This document shows, one piece after another, positions 8,284 to 19,029 of a stretch of 64,000 bases of DNA. Under the pieces are notes generated by a model. It had not been told where the DNA came from. It did not search any database and saw nothing but the letters and a program-made list of their open reading frames with translations. Source of the DNA: Thalassococcus halodurans (lineage in GTDB: Bacteria; Pseudomonadota; Alphaproteobacteria; Rhodobacterales; Rhodobacteraceae); the NCBI RefSeq assembly GCF_900108225.1, contig NZ_FNUZ01000003.1, positions 434,001-498,000 on the forward strand, read 5' to 3'. Both the position numbers and the translations under genes were made by a program. Each line of letters begins with the position of its first letter. The first letter of the stretch is position 1.

Positions 8284-9663
8284 TTGCTCACCACCACTCC
8301 CATTGCGCTGGTACTATTCGCAGCGATCTTGTTTGCAGGGCCTGTTCGCGGCGTCGTTTTGCTGGCTGCGGTTATGCCGTTTGGAAGCAGCGCCGCTTTT
8401 GCACTTGGTCAGGCGGGCACCGTATCGCTGTTGGACTTCGCCATTCTGGCGATGTGGCTGTCGCTGATCGGGCGCACGGGCTTTACCGCCGCCATCGTCC
8501 AGTCCGCGCGCCCACATCAGGCGGGCTTCCCGTTATTACTGCTGATCATTCTGGCAGGGCTTGGCGCGTTGTTCCTTCCGCAAATCCTTAGCCACAGAAC
8601 CGACGTGTTTGTCACCGTTCAGATGCGGGATTATGCAACCATCGCCCTAAGACCTCTTGAACCCACGTCCACGATCACCATCCAGTTTCTGCGTTTCATG
8701 GTCGCCTCCTCGATCTTTTTCCTTCTGGCCGGTGTCTTTGCACGCAAACCGCGCGCCGATCTGGCGCTGAAGGCGATGATCACAGCAACGTCTTTACACA
8801 TTGTGCTGAGCGTGGCTGATATCGCGTCCTATGCGCTGGGATTTCCCGATCTGTTGGACTCGATCCGGACAATGCGGGCGGCCATGCTGGACAACCAGTA
8901 TCTGGGTGGCATCAAACGGGTCAGCGGCGGGTTTCCAGAACCTTCTGCCTATGCCTATTTCACCATGGCGCTATTCGGTTTCTGGCTTCGGATGACGATG
9001 GTCAAATCCCTTGGTGTTTGGCCAAAATTATTTGCCATCGCGATGTTCTTTCTTTTGATCCGCTCCACGTCCAGCGCGGCCTATTTGGGGCTGACTTTGT
9101 TCTCGGTTGCCTTTGTGGCCGTGCATCTGAAAACGATTTCGCATCTGAAACCTGCGGCACGGCTGATCCTGCTCTCTGCTGCATTTCTTCCGGTCATGGC
9201 AGGCGCGTCTGTGGCGCTTTACAGCCTGAACGCCGAGGTCGCGCATGTGATCGACGCGGTGTTGATCGACAAGGTGTCCAGCGACTCGGCCACTGAGCGT
9301 ATGTCTTGGAACAATCAGGCTCTGACCAACCTGAAAGATACCATCGGCCTTGGAACAGGCATGGGCGCGGGGCGCGCGTCTGGCTGGTTTTTTGCCTGTC
9401 TGGGCGGATTGGGAATTGCGGGAACCGCACTTTATCTTTGGTTCGTGGCCAGGGTCATTTTTGCGCGGCAAGTGACCGACACGTTGAACACCAACGTTTC
9501 GGCGGCCCTGAAAACGGGCTGCGCGGCGCTGATCATTCAGGCCGCGCTGACCAAGCCCTATCCGAACCTGGAAGCCGTGTTTTTCATCTTGGCCGGTTTG
9601 GCCATGGCACTGGGCCGTGCGGGATCACAGCACGTAGCGGCTGAGGTCCGTCGACCGGCTTAG
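8284..9663 (+). CDS. O-antigen ligase/Wzy-like EPS polymerase
   Basis: A 459-residue polytopic membrane protein with about ten hydrophobic segments and a large periplasmic loop, the layout of the O-antigen ligase/polymerase family (WaaL, Wzy, ExoQ). Next to a flippase and a Wzc-type copolymerase, polymerisation of repeat units in the periplasm is the best guess. The usable start is TTG at 8284 with only a weak ribosome site, so the start is uncertain. The 3' end overlaps hslU on the other strand by 39 bases. Ligase and polymerase cannot be separated by sequence alone. Confidence 0.8.
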   Translation: MLTTTPIALVLFAAILFAGPVRGVVLLAAVMPFGSSAAFALGQAGTVSLLDFAILAMWLSLIGRTGFTAAIVQSARPHQAGFPLLLLIILAGLGALFLPQILSHRTDVFVTVQMRDYATIALRPLEPTSTITIQFLRFMVASSIFFLLAGVFARKPRADLALKAMITATSLHIVLSVADIASYALGFPDLLDSIRTMRAAMLDNQYLGGIKRVSGGFPEPSAYAYFTMALFGFWLRMTMVKSLGVWPKLFAIAMFFLLIRSTSSAAYLGLTLFSVAFVAVHLKTISHLKPAARLILLSAAFLPVMAGASVALYSLNAEVAHVIDAVLIDKVSSDSATERMSWNNQALTNLKDTIGLGTGMGAGRASGWFFACLGGLGIAGTALYLWFVARVIFARQVTDTLNTNVSAALKTGCAALIIQAALTKPYPNLEAVFFILAGLAMALGRAGSQHVAAEVRRPA

Positions 9664-10932
9664 ATCGCCAAGGTGCTTTTCAACAAAGGCGGCATCAACC
9701 ACCACCGTTTCACCAGCCCGATCAGGCGCGGCAAAAGACAGTTCTTCGAACACGCGCTCCATAATCGTGTAAAGACGACGCGCACCGATGTTTTCTACGG
9801 ACTGGTTCACCTCGGCCGCAATCTTGGCCAAGGCGGCGATCCCGTCCTGTTCGAACGAAACAGTGACGTCTTCGGTGCCCATCAACGCAGTGTATTGAAG
9901 TGTCAGCGCGTTGTCGGTTTCCGTCAGGATGCGCACGAAATCCTCTTCGGTCAGCGCGCGCAGGTTCACACGGATCGGCAGACGGCCCTGCAATTCTGGC
10001 AGCAGGTCGGACGGCTTTGCGATGTGGAACGCGCCCGATGCGATGAACAGGACGTGATCGGTTTTAACGGTGCCGTGTTTGGTGCTGACAGTCGTGCCTT
10101 CGATCAACGGCAGCAGATCGCGTTGCACGCCTTCACGGCTCACGTCGCCACCGCGAGCATCGGTACGGGCGCAGACTTTGTCGATCTCGTCCAGAAACAC
10201 GATGCCATTCTGTTCGACCGCTTCGATCGCGGCGTTTTTGACGGTTTCGTCATCCAGAAGCTTATCTGCTTCTTCCGAAATCAGAATGTCGTAGCTTTCG
10301 GCAACCGTCATCCGTTTGCGCGTGGTGCGTCCGCCCATCGCCTTGCCGAACAGATCGCCAAGGTTGAACGCCCCCATCCCCATGCCGGGCTGGCCGGGGA
10401 TATCCATCATCGGGAAGGGCGAGGCCGTATCGGCAACATCCAGTTCGATTTCGGTATTGTCCAATTCGCCTGACTTCAGCTTTTTGCGGAACATCTCGCG
10501 CGTGCCTTCACGGGCATCTTCGCCAGCAATGGCAGTGATCACGCGGTCTTCAGCCGACTTCTGGGCCGCAGCCTTCACATCCTCACGCATGTGTTCGCGG
10601 GTCATCACGATGGCGGCGTCCACCAGATCACGCACGATCTGTTCCACGTCGCGACCCACGTAACCCACCTCGGTGAACTTGGTTGCCTCAACCTTGATGA
10701 ACGGCGCGCGGGCAAGTTTCGCCAAGCGGCGGCTGATTTCGGTTTTGCCCACGCCAGTCGGCCCGATCATCAGGATGTTCTTGGGATAAACCTCATCGCG
10801 CAGATCATCAGACAGCTGCTTGCGACGCCAGCGATTGCGCAGGGCCACAGCAACGGCGCGCTTGGCGTCCTGCTGGCCGATGATGAAGCGGTCCAGTTCG
10901 GAAACGATTTCGCGGGGGGTCAGATCAGTCAT
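9625..10932 (-). CDS. hslU: HslU, ATPase subunit of the HslUV protease
   Basis: A 435-residue AAA+ unfoldase that recognises substrates and threads them into HslV. Walker A is GPTGVGKTE near residue 58, Walker B is IVFLDEID, and the C-terminal tail (LSRYVL) is the part that docks into HslV. The charged middle section is the I-domain typical of HslU. Length matches the family. It is the second gene of an hslV-hslU operon, 30 bases after the hslV stop. The ATG at 10932 is preceded by an AAGGA ribosome site. Confidence 0.97.
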   Translation of the reverse strand: MTDLTPREIVSELDRFIIGQQDAKRAVAVALRNRWRRKQLSDDLRDEVYPKNILMIGPTGVGKTEISRRLAKLARAPFIKVEATKFTEVGYVGRDVEQIVRDLVDAAIVMTREHMREDVKAAAQKSAEDRVITAIAGEDAREGTREMFRKKLKSGELDNTEIELDVADTASPFPMMDIPGQPGMGMGAFNLGDLFGKAMGGRTTRKRMTVAESYDILISEEADKLLDDETVKNAAIEAVEQNGIVFLDEIDKVCARTDARGGDVSREGVQRDLLPLIEGTTVSTKHGTVKTDHVLFIASGAFHIAKPSDLLPELQGRLPIRVNLRALTEEDFVRILTETDNALTLQYTALMGTEDVTVSFEQDGIAALAKIAAEVNQSVENIGARRLYTIMERVFEELSFAAPDRAGETVVVDAAFVEKHLGDLSRSTDLSRYVL

Positions 10933-10962
10933 GTGTCGTCCTTTTCCGATGTCGCCATTGTC

Positions 10963-11520
10963 TTAGGCGCCGATCGTTTCAACCGTCAGGTTGCCATTGG
11001 TGTAAACGCAGATATCAGCCGCAATCGCCATGGCCTTACGCGCGATTTGTTCTGCGTCACCGTCAGAGTCCATTAGGCCACGTGCAGCCGCCAAAGCGTA
11101 GTTGCCACCAGAACCAATGGCTGCCACGTCGTGTTCAGGTTCAAGCACGTCACCTGCGCCCGTGATGACCAGCAACTCTTTGCCGTCTGTCACGATTAGC
11201 ATCGCTTCCAACTTTTGCAGGTACTTATCGGTGCGCCAATCCTTGGCCAGTTCGACGCTTGCGCGCTGTAGCTGGCCGGGTGTTTGTTCCAGCTTGGATT
11301 CCAGACGTTCCAACAGCGTAAAGGCATCTGCGGTCGATCCTGCAAAGCCCGCCACCACATCAAATCCGCCGGGGGAGAGGCGACGCACCTTGCGCGCAGT
11401 ACCTTTGATTACGGTTTGGCCAAGGCTGACCTGCCCGTCACCGGCAATGACCACCTTACCGCCTTTACGCACACCGATGATTGTGGTGCCGTGCCAGCCC
11501 GGAAAATCTGTATCCGCCAT
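10963..11520 (-). CDS. hslV: HslV, peptidase subunit of the HslUV protease
   Basis: A 185-residue threonine peptidase forming the double hexameric core of HslUV. The start at 11520 gives [13 protein letters not shown], so processing would expose the catalytic Thr ([11 protein letters not shown]), and GGAGG lies 5 bases upstream. A longer in-frame start at 11664 is possible on paper but would bury the catalytic threonine and run back into the trxA terminator. The GDGQVSLG segment is family-typical. A candidate heat-shock promoter lies just upstream (11546-11574). Confidence 0.97.
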   Translation of the reverse strand: MADTDFPGWHGTTIIGVRKGGKVVIAGDGQVSLGQTVIKGTARKVRRLSPGGFDVVAGFAGSTADAFTLLERLESKLEQTPGQLQRASVELAKDWRTDKYLQKLEAMLIVTDGKELLVITGAGDVLEPEHDVAAIGSGGNYALAAARGLMDSDGDAEQIARKAMAIAADICVYTNGNLTVETIGA

Positions 11521-11545
11521 GGAAACCTCCTGAATATCCGCCTTG

Positions 11546-11574
11546 ATATGGGTCTTTGCGCCTTTGAACACAAG
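11546..11574 (-). promoter_or_regulatory. Candidate RpoH (heat-shock) promoter of hslVU
   Basis: On the minus strand CTTGTG (11574-11569) is followed after 16 bases by CCCATAT (11552-11546), close to the sigma-32 pattern of CTTG and CCCATnT. It lies 26 bases upstream of the hslV start and downstream of the trxA terminator, so hslVU would have its own transcript. hslVU is a classic heat-shock operon. The assignment is by motif only. Confidence 0.45.
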
Positions 11575-11620
11575 CGGACGTACCGCCTGCGATGACCACC
11601 CTAGTCGCGTCCAAGCCATA

Positions 11621-11650
11621 AAAAAAACGGCGCCTGCTTGGGCGCCGTTT
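11621..11650 (-). terminator. Rho-independent terminator of trxA
   Basis: On the minus strand the stem AAACGGCGCC / GGCGCCGTTT closes a short loop and runs into seven to eight T residues, a strong intrinsic terminator 20 bases after the trxA stop. It separates trxA from hslVU. Confidence 0.9.
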
Positions 11651-11669
11651 CTTGGATTGATCACTGTGA

Positions 11670-11990
11670 TCAGATCGACTCGTCGATCCAGCCTTTCAGT
11701 GCCGCCTTCGGGGCCGCACCGGCGCGGTTGGACACGACCTGACCATCCTTGAAGATGAACAGTGCCGGAATGCCGCGTACGCCCATGGCCGCAGCCGCAT
11801 TGGGGTTGCTGTCGACATCGACCTTGGCAATCTTCACCGCGTCGCCGTATTCGGCAGCCAGTTCTTCCAGAGCGGGGCCGATCTGCTTACAGGGGCCACA
11901 CCATTCAGCCCAGAAATCGACGACAACAGGAACGGACGAGTTTTTGACCTCAGCGTCAAATGTGGCGTCCGTGACAGCTACAGTACCCAT
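11670..11990 (-). CDS. trxA: Thioredoxin
   Basis: A 106-residue cytoplasmic thioredoxin with the active site WCGPCKQ (Cys near 32 and 35) and the cis-proline segment RGIPALFIF. It reduces disulfides in enzymes such as ribonucleotide reductase and PAPS reductase. The ATG at 11990 has GAGGAG upstream. It lies 66 bases after addA on the same strand and ends in a strong terminator, so it can close the long minus-strand run that begins at regB, although it may also have its own promoter in that gap. Confidence 0.97.
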   Translation of the reverse strand: MGTVAVTDATFDAEVKNSSVPVVVDFWAEWCGPCKQIGPALEELAAEYGDAVKIAKVDVDSNPNAAAAMGVRGIPALFIFKDGQVVSNRAGAAPKAALKGWIDESI

Positions 11991-12056
11991 GATACATCTC
12001 CTCGCATCATATGCGTTGGTTGGTTGACGTGAACGTATGTAGCCACCCGAACGGCG

Positions 12057-15000
12057 TCAAGATGCGGTCGCACGCCCAAAGGCCGCAGCGGTCTGATCTG
12101 TGTCCAGCATCATCAATTGTGACGTCGCCGTCCAAAGGATCGCGGTCTGGATTTTGTGACCGGGATAAATCCGCACCAGCATCGCATGATAGGCTCCCAT
12201 TTGGCGCAACAGACCTTCAGGGACACGGTCAGACGTATCGGGAACCACACGGTTGGTTTTGAAATCTACCGCAAGGATGCTGTCATCAGTGACAATCAGC
12301 CGGTCGATAATCCCATAAAACGGCCCTGCATCGCCTAAATCGGCAGTCAAAGCGACCTCTTCCAACGCGGTATCGTCAAACAGATACGCTAGCTCCGGAT
12401 CGCTAAGAACAGCTGCGGCTTCTGTCAGGAATGGCTCGGCTTCCTCCACGTCCAGCCCAAGCAATCGTGGCGCGGCGTCGCTCCAATTGTCGCGTGGCAC
12501 CTCGGGCAGCAATTCCAGCAAGCGGTGAATGAAGGTGCCGCGCTGTTTCGCGACCTCGGTTTCATCGCCTTCCGCACCAGGCAACGCCTTGGGGCCACCA
12601 AGGTCGGACGGGCTACGCACCTCGGGAACAGGGGCGGCTTCGGGCGCTGGCTTTGAAAATACATCAGGCAGTTTATGGACGGTCTCTGGTTTGTCCTCGG
12701 TCTCTTCAACATCCAGCGCTTCCAGCTGTTCGCCGAACCGCAATCCCAGACCAAAGCCAAAGTTATGCTCTGCCGCGCCCAGCGCAGTCATTCCTTGTTC
12801 GACCATGTTGTACCAAGAGGCCTCGGGCGTTTTGCCAACCTCGCCCGCAGCACCGACGATCAACCAGTTTTCGGCCCGCGTCATCCCGACATAAAGCAGC
12901 CTGTCACGCTCTTCCGCCTGTGCCTGTTTGATCGCGTTTTCGGCCTGCGCATGGCGTGCGGGTTGTTCGTTTTTCGTGGCTTTCCAGATGACCTCTTCGC
13001 CATCAGGGATGATTTTATCCCGCAGGATACCTCTCATCTCGCCACAGTCCGGCATGATCACGACCGGCGCTTCCAAACCCTTCGCGCCGTGGACCGTCAT
13101 CACGCGAATGCGGTCGCCGGCGCTTTCGGGGCTTCGTTTGATTTCCAGATCGTCGGTGCGCACCCATTCAAGGAAGCCGGTCAGCGAAGGCACCGATGTT
13201 TCTTCGTAAATCAGCGCCTGTTGCAGCAATGAATCGATGCCATCCTCGGCCTCATCCCCCAAACGTCCAATCAGTTTCGCACGACCGTCGTGCTGGGTCA
13301 GAATGCGTTCGATCAGATCATAGGGGCGCAAGAAATCCACGTTGTCGCGCAGATCGTCGAGAACAGACAATATCGGCTGATATGTGTCTCTGTTATTGCG
13401 CAATACTTCCCAAAGCGGCTGACCTGCAGGACGGCCATGAGCCAGAGTGAATAGGTCCTGCTCCGAAATCCCGAACAACGGGGATCGTAGCGTGGTCGCC
13501 AGCGACAGATCGTCTTCCGCCGTCGCAAGAAACGACAACAGCGCAACAACATCCCTGACCGCCAGCTCTGCCGTCACTTTAAGCCTATCGGCGCCTGCGA
13601 TGGGCAAACCACGCACCTTACAGGCACGGATAATTTCGTTGAAAAGCCGTGCGCGCCTGCGGACAAGTATCAGCACATCACCCGCCTTCATTGGCCGCGC
13701 GGCTTTTCCACCAGGAAGGGGGGTTTTGGCTTTGATCTGATGATGGATGAAATCCGCGATTTGACCGGCAAGAACCACATCAGCATGGGTTTCACTGACC
13801 CGATCTACGGGTTCGAACCAAACGTCCTTGTCTTCCTTTTCGGCTTTCGGAATGGCCGGCCAAAGATCGACACGGCCGGGAAGATCCTCAAAAAACGCGA
13901 TGTGCTTTTCTTCTTGGGTAAAACCCGACGCATCGCGCCCGTCGAACGTGGCATCGACAACCTTCAGAACAGCACCGGCAGACCGGAACGAATGCGACAG
14001 GGATCGCGATGCCAATGGCGTTTCCGTCTGCCCCAAACGTTCGGCAAAATCGGCGCGCATGCGGTCGAATTCACGCGGATCGGCACCTTGGAAAGAATAG
14101 ATCGACTGCTTTTTGTCACCGACGACAAATATGGTGCGCAGAACATCCGCACGGGCACCTTCACCCGAGGTGAATTCACGCGCCAGCCGTTCGATGACGT
14201 CCCACTGGATCGGAGATGTATCCTGTGCCTCGTCCACCAGAATGTGGTCGATGCCGCCATCAAGACGATACAGCACCCATTCAGCCACCAGTTCGTCACT
14301 TAGCAGGGCGCGGGCCTTTTCGATCAGGTCGTCAAAATCCAGCCAGCCTTTTAGCAACTTGGCCTCTTCGTACATCGGAAGGAACACCTGAGCAAACTGG
14401 TGCAGCGCAATATCGCGCCGCGCGGCAAGCAGAGCGAGCCGCGTTTCGCGAGCAGACGCCACGCGTTCCATAAGCTGGTCAAGCTGATCGCAGGCGCTGT
14501 CGATGGGTGCTTTTTTCCGCAAACCTTTGGTTGGCACCGACCCCGTTTTGGGTCCGAAAGGATCCTTCGCTGTGCCACCGTAAAGCAGCACGCCTTCCAG
14601 CGCAGTCAGCGCCGCCATGTCAGCCTGCTTGACCGTCGAAAAGACGGCGGCGGCCTTCTGGTCCGTCGATCCACTGCTTTGCATATGTGGCACTAATTCA
14701 GCCAGAAACGCGGTTTCTGATCCAAGGAAAACCGATTGCAGTACGCTTTCTTCGGACGCCCCCGCATCAAGACCATAAGACGCAAAGATGTCCTCAGGCT
14801 GTCGCGGTGGATTAAACGCAGACTTATGCCCCAACAGCGTTTGGATCATCTGATCAAAGCTGTCTTCGGTATCGGTAAAATAGGACGCCACACGCGTCAC
14901 CAGATCGCTGTGCTCGCCGTCCGCCATCCGGTCCAGCACCTCGGCCCGAAGCAGTTCGGCAGAGCGGTCATCCATTTCGCGAAACTGCGGGCTGACCTTG

Positions 15001-15413
15001 GCCTCAAGCGGGAAACGGCGCAGCAAGGCCGCGCAGAACGAGTGGATCGTCTGGATACGCAAACCTCCCGGCGCCTCGATCGCGCGGGCGAACAGAGTAC
15101 GGGCCTTTTGCATGTAGGTTTTGGTGAACTCGGTTTCGTCACCAAGCTTGGCCAGTTCATCGCGCAATTGGCTGTCGCCAAGCATCGCCCATTCACCCAG
15201 ACGCACGAACAAACGGTTCTGCATCTCGGTCGCGGCGGCCTTGGTGTAGGTCAGACACAGGATGTTTTCCGGCGCAACGCCCTGCAACAACAAGCGCGCC
15301 ACGCGGTCGATCAACACGCGCGTTTTACCCGAACCCGCATTAGCCGACAGCCAGACAGATTGGTCCGGTTGGGCCGCTGCGATCTGGCGTAGGGTGGCCT
15401 CGTCCCGCTTCAT
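12057..15413 (-). CDS. addA: AddA, helicase-nuclease subunit for double-strand break repair
   Basis: A 1118-residue UvrD-family helicase/nuclease, the alphaproteobacterial AddA. Walker A is ANAGSGKTRVL near residue 24, motif II is ILVDEAQDTS, and the C-terminal RecB-type nuclease has the catalytic segment ILAVDFKTN near residue 1045. Together with AddB it resects double-strand breaks to give a 3' end for RecA. The start overlaps the addB stop by 4 bases, so the subunits are translationally coupled. Length agrees with alphaproteobacterial AddA. Confidence 0.95.
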   Translation of the reverse strand: MKRDEATLRQIAAAQPDQSVWLSANAGSGKTRVLIDRVARLLLQGVAPENILCLTYTKAAATEMQNRLFVRLGEWAMLGDSQLRDELAKLGDETEFTKTYMQKARTLFARAIEAPGGLRIQTIHSFCAALLRRFPLEAKVSPQFREMDDRSAELLRAEVLDRMADGEHSDLVTRVASYFTDTEDSFDQMIQTLLGHKSAFNPPRQPEDIFASYGLDAGASEESVLQSVFLGSETAFLAELVPHMQSSGSTDQKAAAVFSTVKQADMAALTALEGVLLYGGTAKDPFGPKTGSVPTKGLRKKAPIDSACDQLDQLMERVASARETRLALLAARRDIALHQFAQVFLPMYEEAKLLKGWLDFDDLIEKARALLSDELVAEWVLYRLDGGIDHILVDEAQDTSPIQWDVIERLAREFTSGEGARADVLRTIFVVGDKKQSIYSFQGADPREFDRMRADFAERLGQTETPLASRSLSHSFRSAGAVLKVVDATFDGRDASGFTQEEKHIAFFEDLPGRVDLWPAIPKAEKEDKDVWFEPVDRVSETHADVVLAGQIADFIHHQIKAKTPLPGGKAARPMKAGDVLILVRRRARLFNEIIRACKVRGLPIAGADRLKVTAELAVRDVVALLSFLATAEDDLSLATTLRSPLFGISEQDLFTLAHGRPAGQPLWEVLRNNRDTYQPILSVLDDLRDNVDFLRPYDLIERILTQHDGRAKLIGRLGDEAEDGIDSLLQQALIYEETSVPSLTGFLEWVRTDDLEIKRSPESAGDRIRVMTVHGAKGLEAPVVIMPDCGEMRGILRDKIIPDGEEVIWKATKNEQPARHAQAENAIKQAQAEERDRLLYVGMTRAENWLIVGAAGEVGKTPEASWYNMVEQGMTALGAAEHNFGFGLGLRFGEQLEALDVEETEDKPETVHKLPDVFSKPAPEAAPVPEVRSPSDLGGPKALPGAEGDETEVAKQRGTFIHRLLELLPEVPRDNWSDAAPRLLGLDVEEAEPFLTEAAAVLSDPELAYLFDDTALEEVALTADLGDAGPFYGIIDRLIVTDDSILAVDFKTNRVVPDTSDRVPEGLLRQMGAYHAMLVRIYPGHKIQTAILWTATSQLMMLDTDQTAAAFGRATAS

Positions 15414-18361
15414 TTCAGGATCTCCTGCACGGGTTCATCCGATGGCTGCCATTCACCCAGACGGGCAAGGTGATCGTAATCGCCTTCCTGACCTTCCATC
15501 TGCACCGCCCTGCGCGAGGTGAAGCCCTGTGCTTCGTCCAGATAGGCGGCGATCAACGTGGTCAGCTCCTGCCAGACCTGCGCAGGTGGAATTTTGTCGG
15601 TCGGGGCCTCTTGCTCACCAGTACCGGCCTTTAGCCCGATGTGAATGGCGCGCTCAAAATGCGCCCCTTCAAAGGCCTCGAACCCGTTTCGTTCGACCAA
15701 GGCGGCCTCAAGCAACATCTGTTTGTCAAAATGCTCTTGCTCGGCGACCGAGGGCGGTTTTCCGGTTTTATAGTCATAAATCCACGCACCACCGCGTTCA
15801 TCGATATCAACGCGGTCGGCTTTGGCTGTCAGAGTGAAACCAAGCTCGTTGATCGTGCTCTTGCCGGTGACTTCAAAGTGCTTAGGCCGCGCGCGGTTCT
15901 GGCGGGCGATTTCTTCGGTAACAAAGCTGGTCGCCACATGGTCAAGCCGCGCTTCCCATAGCTTGCGAACCAATGGGAAGGGAATTTCAGCCAACCGCGC
16001 CTTGGCCTCGGCCATGAATTGATCGCGCGTCAGGATCGACGGATCAGCCACTGTGCGTTTGATATAGGTTTCCAGAATGTCATGCACCGCGATCCCCCGC
16101 ATCAACGCGTCGGGGATACGTTGCAGCGGGTTCAAAGGACGCAGTTTCAAAACGCGCTGGGCATAGACCGCGTAGGGGTCGCGGATAAGCGTTTTGATCT
16201 GTGTAACGGGCAGCTCGCGCGGGCGGGCAGAAACAGGCGGACGCGGCGAAGGGCGGTGCGCGCGCAACGCGGGGATCGGCGCATCCATCTGGCGGGCATA
16301 ATCCAGCCAAGGCTTGGCACGGCTTCGCATTTCCTTGACTGCGTCGGGTCCGCCATTCCCCGGAAGACCGTTCATCAGGTTCAGCAAGCGGTTTACCCAA
16401 CGCGACGGGACGGTTTCCACATCATCGGATTTCGCAGCGCGCGTCAGCCAAACATCTTTACCCGCGATCGCCTGCTGAAAATCGTGTGCGGACAGGCCGA
16501 TGGACCGTTCAGGCAGTAACAGGCCGGAATCGGCCCTCATCCTGCGGTTTAACCACGGATCAGCAGGCGGAACCTGCGGCCATGTGCCTTCGTTCAGGCT
16601 GGATAGGATCAACAGGTCTGCGCCCATAACCCGCGCTTCCATCGTGCCCCAGATACGGATGTGCGGATGGGGTTCATCACGATCCCGAACCTCACCTTTG
16701 GCAAGAACAGAGCCGAATAATGAACCATAGTCAGAGGCCGACAGATCTGTGCCATAGGGCGCCTCAGCGATCAGATCATCGACGATCTCGCGCACCTTGC
16801 GCCCTGCCTTTTTATCCCAGAGAGCGCTGGAATCTTCACTGTGTGAACCCGCAACAATCTGTTCAGTCAGGCTGATATGATGGTCCAGCCAAACCGACAG
16901 CGCCCTTTCGCCGTGCCCGCGTTGGTCCATAAATGACCGCACGATCCACTCGCCCCAGTCAGCGCGTTCTTGGGTCGCGCACCACGCAAGCAATTCTTCT
17001 GCCTTGGGATAAGCCCACCCTTCACGCCTGATCTTCAGTTCAAGCTTGTTGGTCATCAGCACATGATCACCACGCTCGGCGCCTGCGTGACACAACGGAT
17101 GCTTCAGGATCGTCAGCAGGGCTTCGGCGGTCAGATCGCCTTCGAACAGCTTTGCAACATGGCGCAGCAGGCGCCCGGGCGGGGACAGTTGAACCGGAGT
17201 ACCGGCACTGTCATCGGGGACGATGCCCCAACGCCCCAAGGCCGCCGTGACCTGACGGGTCAACACCCTGTCAGGTGTGATCAGGGCGGCCGTAACGCCG
17301 TCTTCCGCTGCCTGACGCAGACGCAGGGCAATGGCCAACGCCTCTTCCCGTTTCGTGGTCGCTTCAAGCAGGGTCAGGCCCTGTGTCGCAACGGCGAGTG
17401 ACGGCAACGACGGGCCATCCGCTAGCCATTGATCCGTAACTGGCGCGGGCCGCAACGCAAGCGACACCAGCTTGTTCCTCTCAGGACTTGGCGCACGATC
17501 ATCGGTCCAACGATATACATCCTGAGGCGTCGCATTCACGTCGGCCAGAAGCTTGCCAAAGCGGTACTGCGGATGATCTTCGGCAGGCATAATGCGACCC
17601 GGTTCACCCACGCCGTCCATCAACTGATCCCAGACATGACGGGGCATATCGAAATCGAAACCGGGTAAGACCACAGCACCGTTCGGCAGCGCGGCGACCG
17701 CCTGCATCAGACGATGTGTGGTGCCCCGCGAACCTGTGGAACCCGCAATAATAATCGGATGCATAGGCGGCTTTTCGGCCCACATTGCAAGGCGAAGATC
17801 GATGGCCCGCTTTTGCAAGGCAGCGGCATCAGGCGTCGGGTCTGCCGCATCAAAATACCGGTTCACGATGCGCAAAAATGTCAGGGCGCGTTCCCAATGG
17901 CCGGACTGATCCGTGACATCAAGATCCTCAAGGACCGATGTCGGCACGTCTTCGATCTGCATTTCGTCCATCAAAGCAGACAGAGAGTCAGCCAGATCAA
18001 ACAGAGCGGCACGGGGTGCCAGATCGGGCGAGGTGTCCAACAGCTTTGAAATCAGGCCCGTCAGTTCCAACCGTCGGCGCAGGCCGGACACAGGGCGCGG
18101 AAGCGCGGCTTCGACTTCGGGCGGGCCGGGGTGTGTGATCAGCCGGATTTTAGGCAGGAAACTGGCCGAGTCTTTACGGAAAAGCGCTTCGATTCGGCGG
18201 GCCATGCGCTGGGTGTTTACGATCAGTTCGACCTTGGCGATGGCATGCGGCGGCTGACCTGCCATACGTGCCCTGAGGCCAGCAACCAAAGCGGCAGGAA
18301 AATCGATGCCCGGATCAATCCCGAAAAGATGTGCGCCTTGTTTTTCAAACATCAGGCGCAA
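15410..18361 (-). CDS. addB: AddB, nuclease subunit for double-strand break repair
   Basis: A 983-residue partner of AddA. The C-terminal nuclease carries the catalytic motif AWIYDYKTGK near residue 870. The N-terminus (LFGIDPGIDFPAAL) lacks a clear Walker A, as is common for alphaproteobacterial AddB, so this subunit probably does not act as a second motor. The start overlaps the murU-like gene by 10 bases and the stop overlaps addA by 4, so it is translated within a tight operon. Confidence 0.93.
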   Translation of the reverse strand: MRLMFEKQGAHLFGIDPGIDFPAALVAGLRARMAGQPPHAIAKVELIVNTQRMARRIEALFRKDSASFLPKIRLITHPGPPEVEAALPRPVSGLRRRLELTGLISKLLDTSPDLAPRAALFDLADSLSALMDEMQIEDVPTSVLEDLDVTDQSGHWERALTFLRIVNRYFDAADPTPDAAALQKRAIDLRLAMWAEKPPMHPIIIAGSTGSRGTTHRLMQAVAALPNGAVVLPGFDFDMPRHVWDQLMDGVGEPGRIMPAEDHPQYRFGKLLADVNATPQDVYRWTDDRAPSPERNKLVSLALRPAPVTDQWLADGPSLPSLAVATQGLTLLEATTKREEALAIALRLRQAAEDGVTAALITPDRVLTRQVTAALGRWGIVPDDSAGTPVQLSPPGRLLRHVAKLFEGDLTAEALLTILKHPLCHAGAERGDHVLMTNKLELKIRREGWAYPKAEELLAWCATQERADWGEWIVRSFMDQRGHGERALSVWLDHHISLTEQIVAGSHSEDSSALWDKKAGRKVREIVDDLIAEAPYGTDLSASDYGSLFGSVLAKGEVRDRDEPHPHIRIWGTMEARVMGADLLILSSLNEGTWPQVPPADPWLNRRMRADSGLLLPERSIGLSAHDFQQAIAGKDVWLTRAAKSDDVETVPSRWVNRLLNLMNGLPGNGGPDAVKEMRSRAKPWLDYARQMDAPIPALRAHRPSPRPPVSARPRELPVTQIKTLIRDPYAVYAQRVLKLRPLNPLQRIPDALMRGIAVHDILETYIKRTVADPSILTRDQFMAEAKARLAEIPFPLVRKLWEARLDHVATSFVTEEIARQNRARPKHFEVTGKSTINELGFTLTAKADRVDIDERGGAWIYDYKTGKPPSVAEQEHFDKQMLLEAALVERNGFEAFEGAHFERAIHIGLKAGTGEQEAPTDKIPPAQVWQELTTLIAAYLDEAQGFTSRRAVQMEGQEGDYDHLARLGEWQPSDEPVQEILK

Positions 18362-19029
18362 TCCAACATGGTTTCAGCCAGCGTGATGCCGTCAGGATGG
18401 CCAACATCACACCACTTTCCCGGATACCGCGCACCGAAAAGGCGTCCGTTTTCCAGCATCCGGTTCCAAAGCACATTCAGGGAAAAAACATCGTCTGAAA
18501 TATCTAGAAGTCCGTCAGTTTTGATAATCTGGACCCCAGTATAGACCATATCCCCTTTCCGGATCAGCCTATCGTTGTCATCCAGCGCAAAATCGCCACC
18601 ACCCTGTCGCCCGATCGCGTTTTCCAGCGGGACACAAAGCAAAAGCGCATCCATATCGTCGGGCCGCCATGCCTGCTTTAACAGCGTCAAAGGGTTGGGG
18701 CCCGACCAAACTGCATCGGTGTTACTTGTAAAAACAGGCGCGTTTCCCAACAGGGGCAAAGCGTTCTTCAATCCACCACCTGTATCCAGAACTCGGGGGT
18801 GTTCAACGATCACTTTTGCAGCGCTCGGGTCCACATGGGCCGTGATCTGCTCGGCCAGATAATGGGCATTCACGTACTTCCGAAGCGGTCCATAGTTGTC
18901 GGCCAACTCAAGCGCATGATCCAGCAAAGGCCGACCTGCAACAGGGATCAGCGGCTTTGGTGTGTCTTTGGTCAGCGCACCCATGCGCGTTCCGAAGCCG
19001 GCTGCAAAAAACATGATGGCGTCACACAT
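18352..19029 (-). CDS. MurU-like nucleotidyltransferase
   Basis: A 225-residue sugar-phosphate nucleotidyltransferase. The N-terminal FFAAGFGTRMGALTKDTPK is the nucleotide-binding signature of this family, and NTDAVW carries the metal-binding aspartate. The start at 19029 overlaps the kinase stop by 8 bases; a longer frame upstream lies inside the kinase gene and is rejected. Next to an AmgK-like kinase it fits MurU, which makes UDP-MurNAc from MurNAc-1-phosphate in cell-wall recycling. Another sugar-1-phosphate substrate cannot be excluded. Confidence 0.85.
   Translation of the reverse strand: MCDAIMFFAAGFGTRMGALTKDTPKPLIPVAGRPLLDHALELADNYGPLRKYVNAHYLAEQITAHVDPSAAKVIVEHPRVLDTGGGLKNALPLLGNAPVFTSNTDAVWSGPNPLTLLKQAWRPDDMDALLLCVPLENAIGRQGGGDFALDDNDRLIRKGDMVYTGVQIIKTDGLLDISDDVFSLNVLWNRMLENGRLFGARYPGKWCDVGHPDGITLAETMLDCA

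Noticed and set aside
10963-11664. 233-codon version of hslV
   Set aside because: It would place the catalytic threonine deep inside the protein and start within the trxA terminator.
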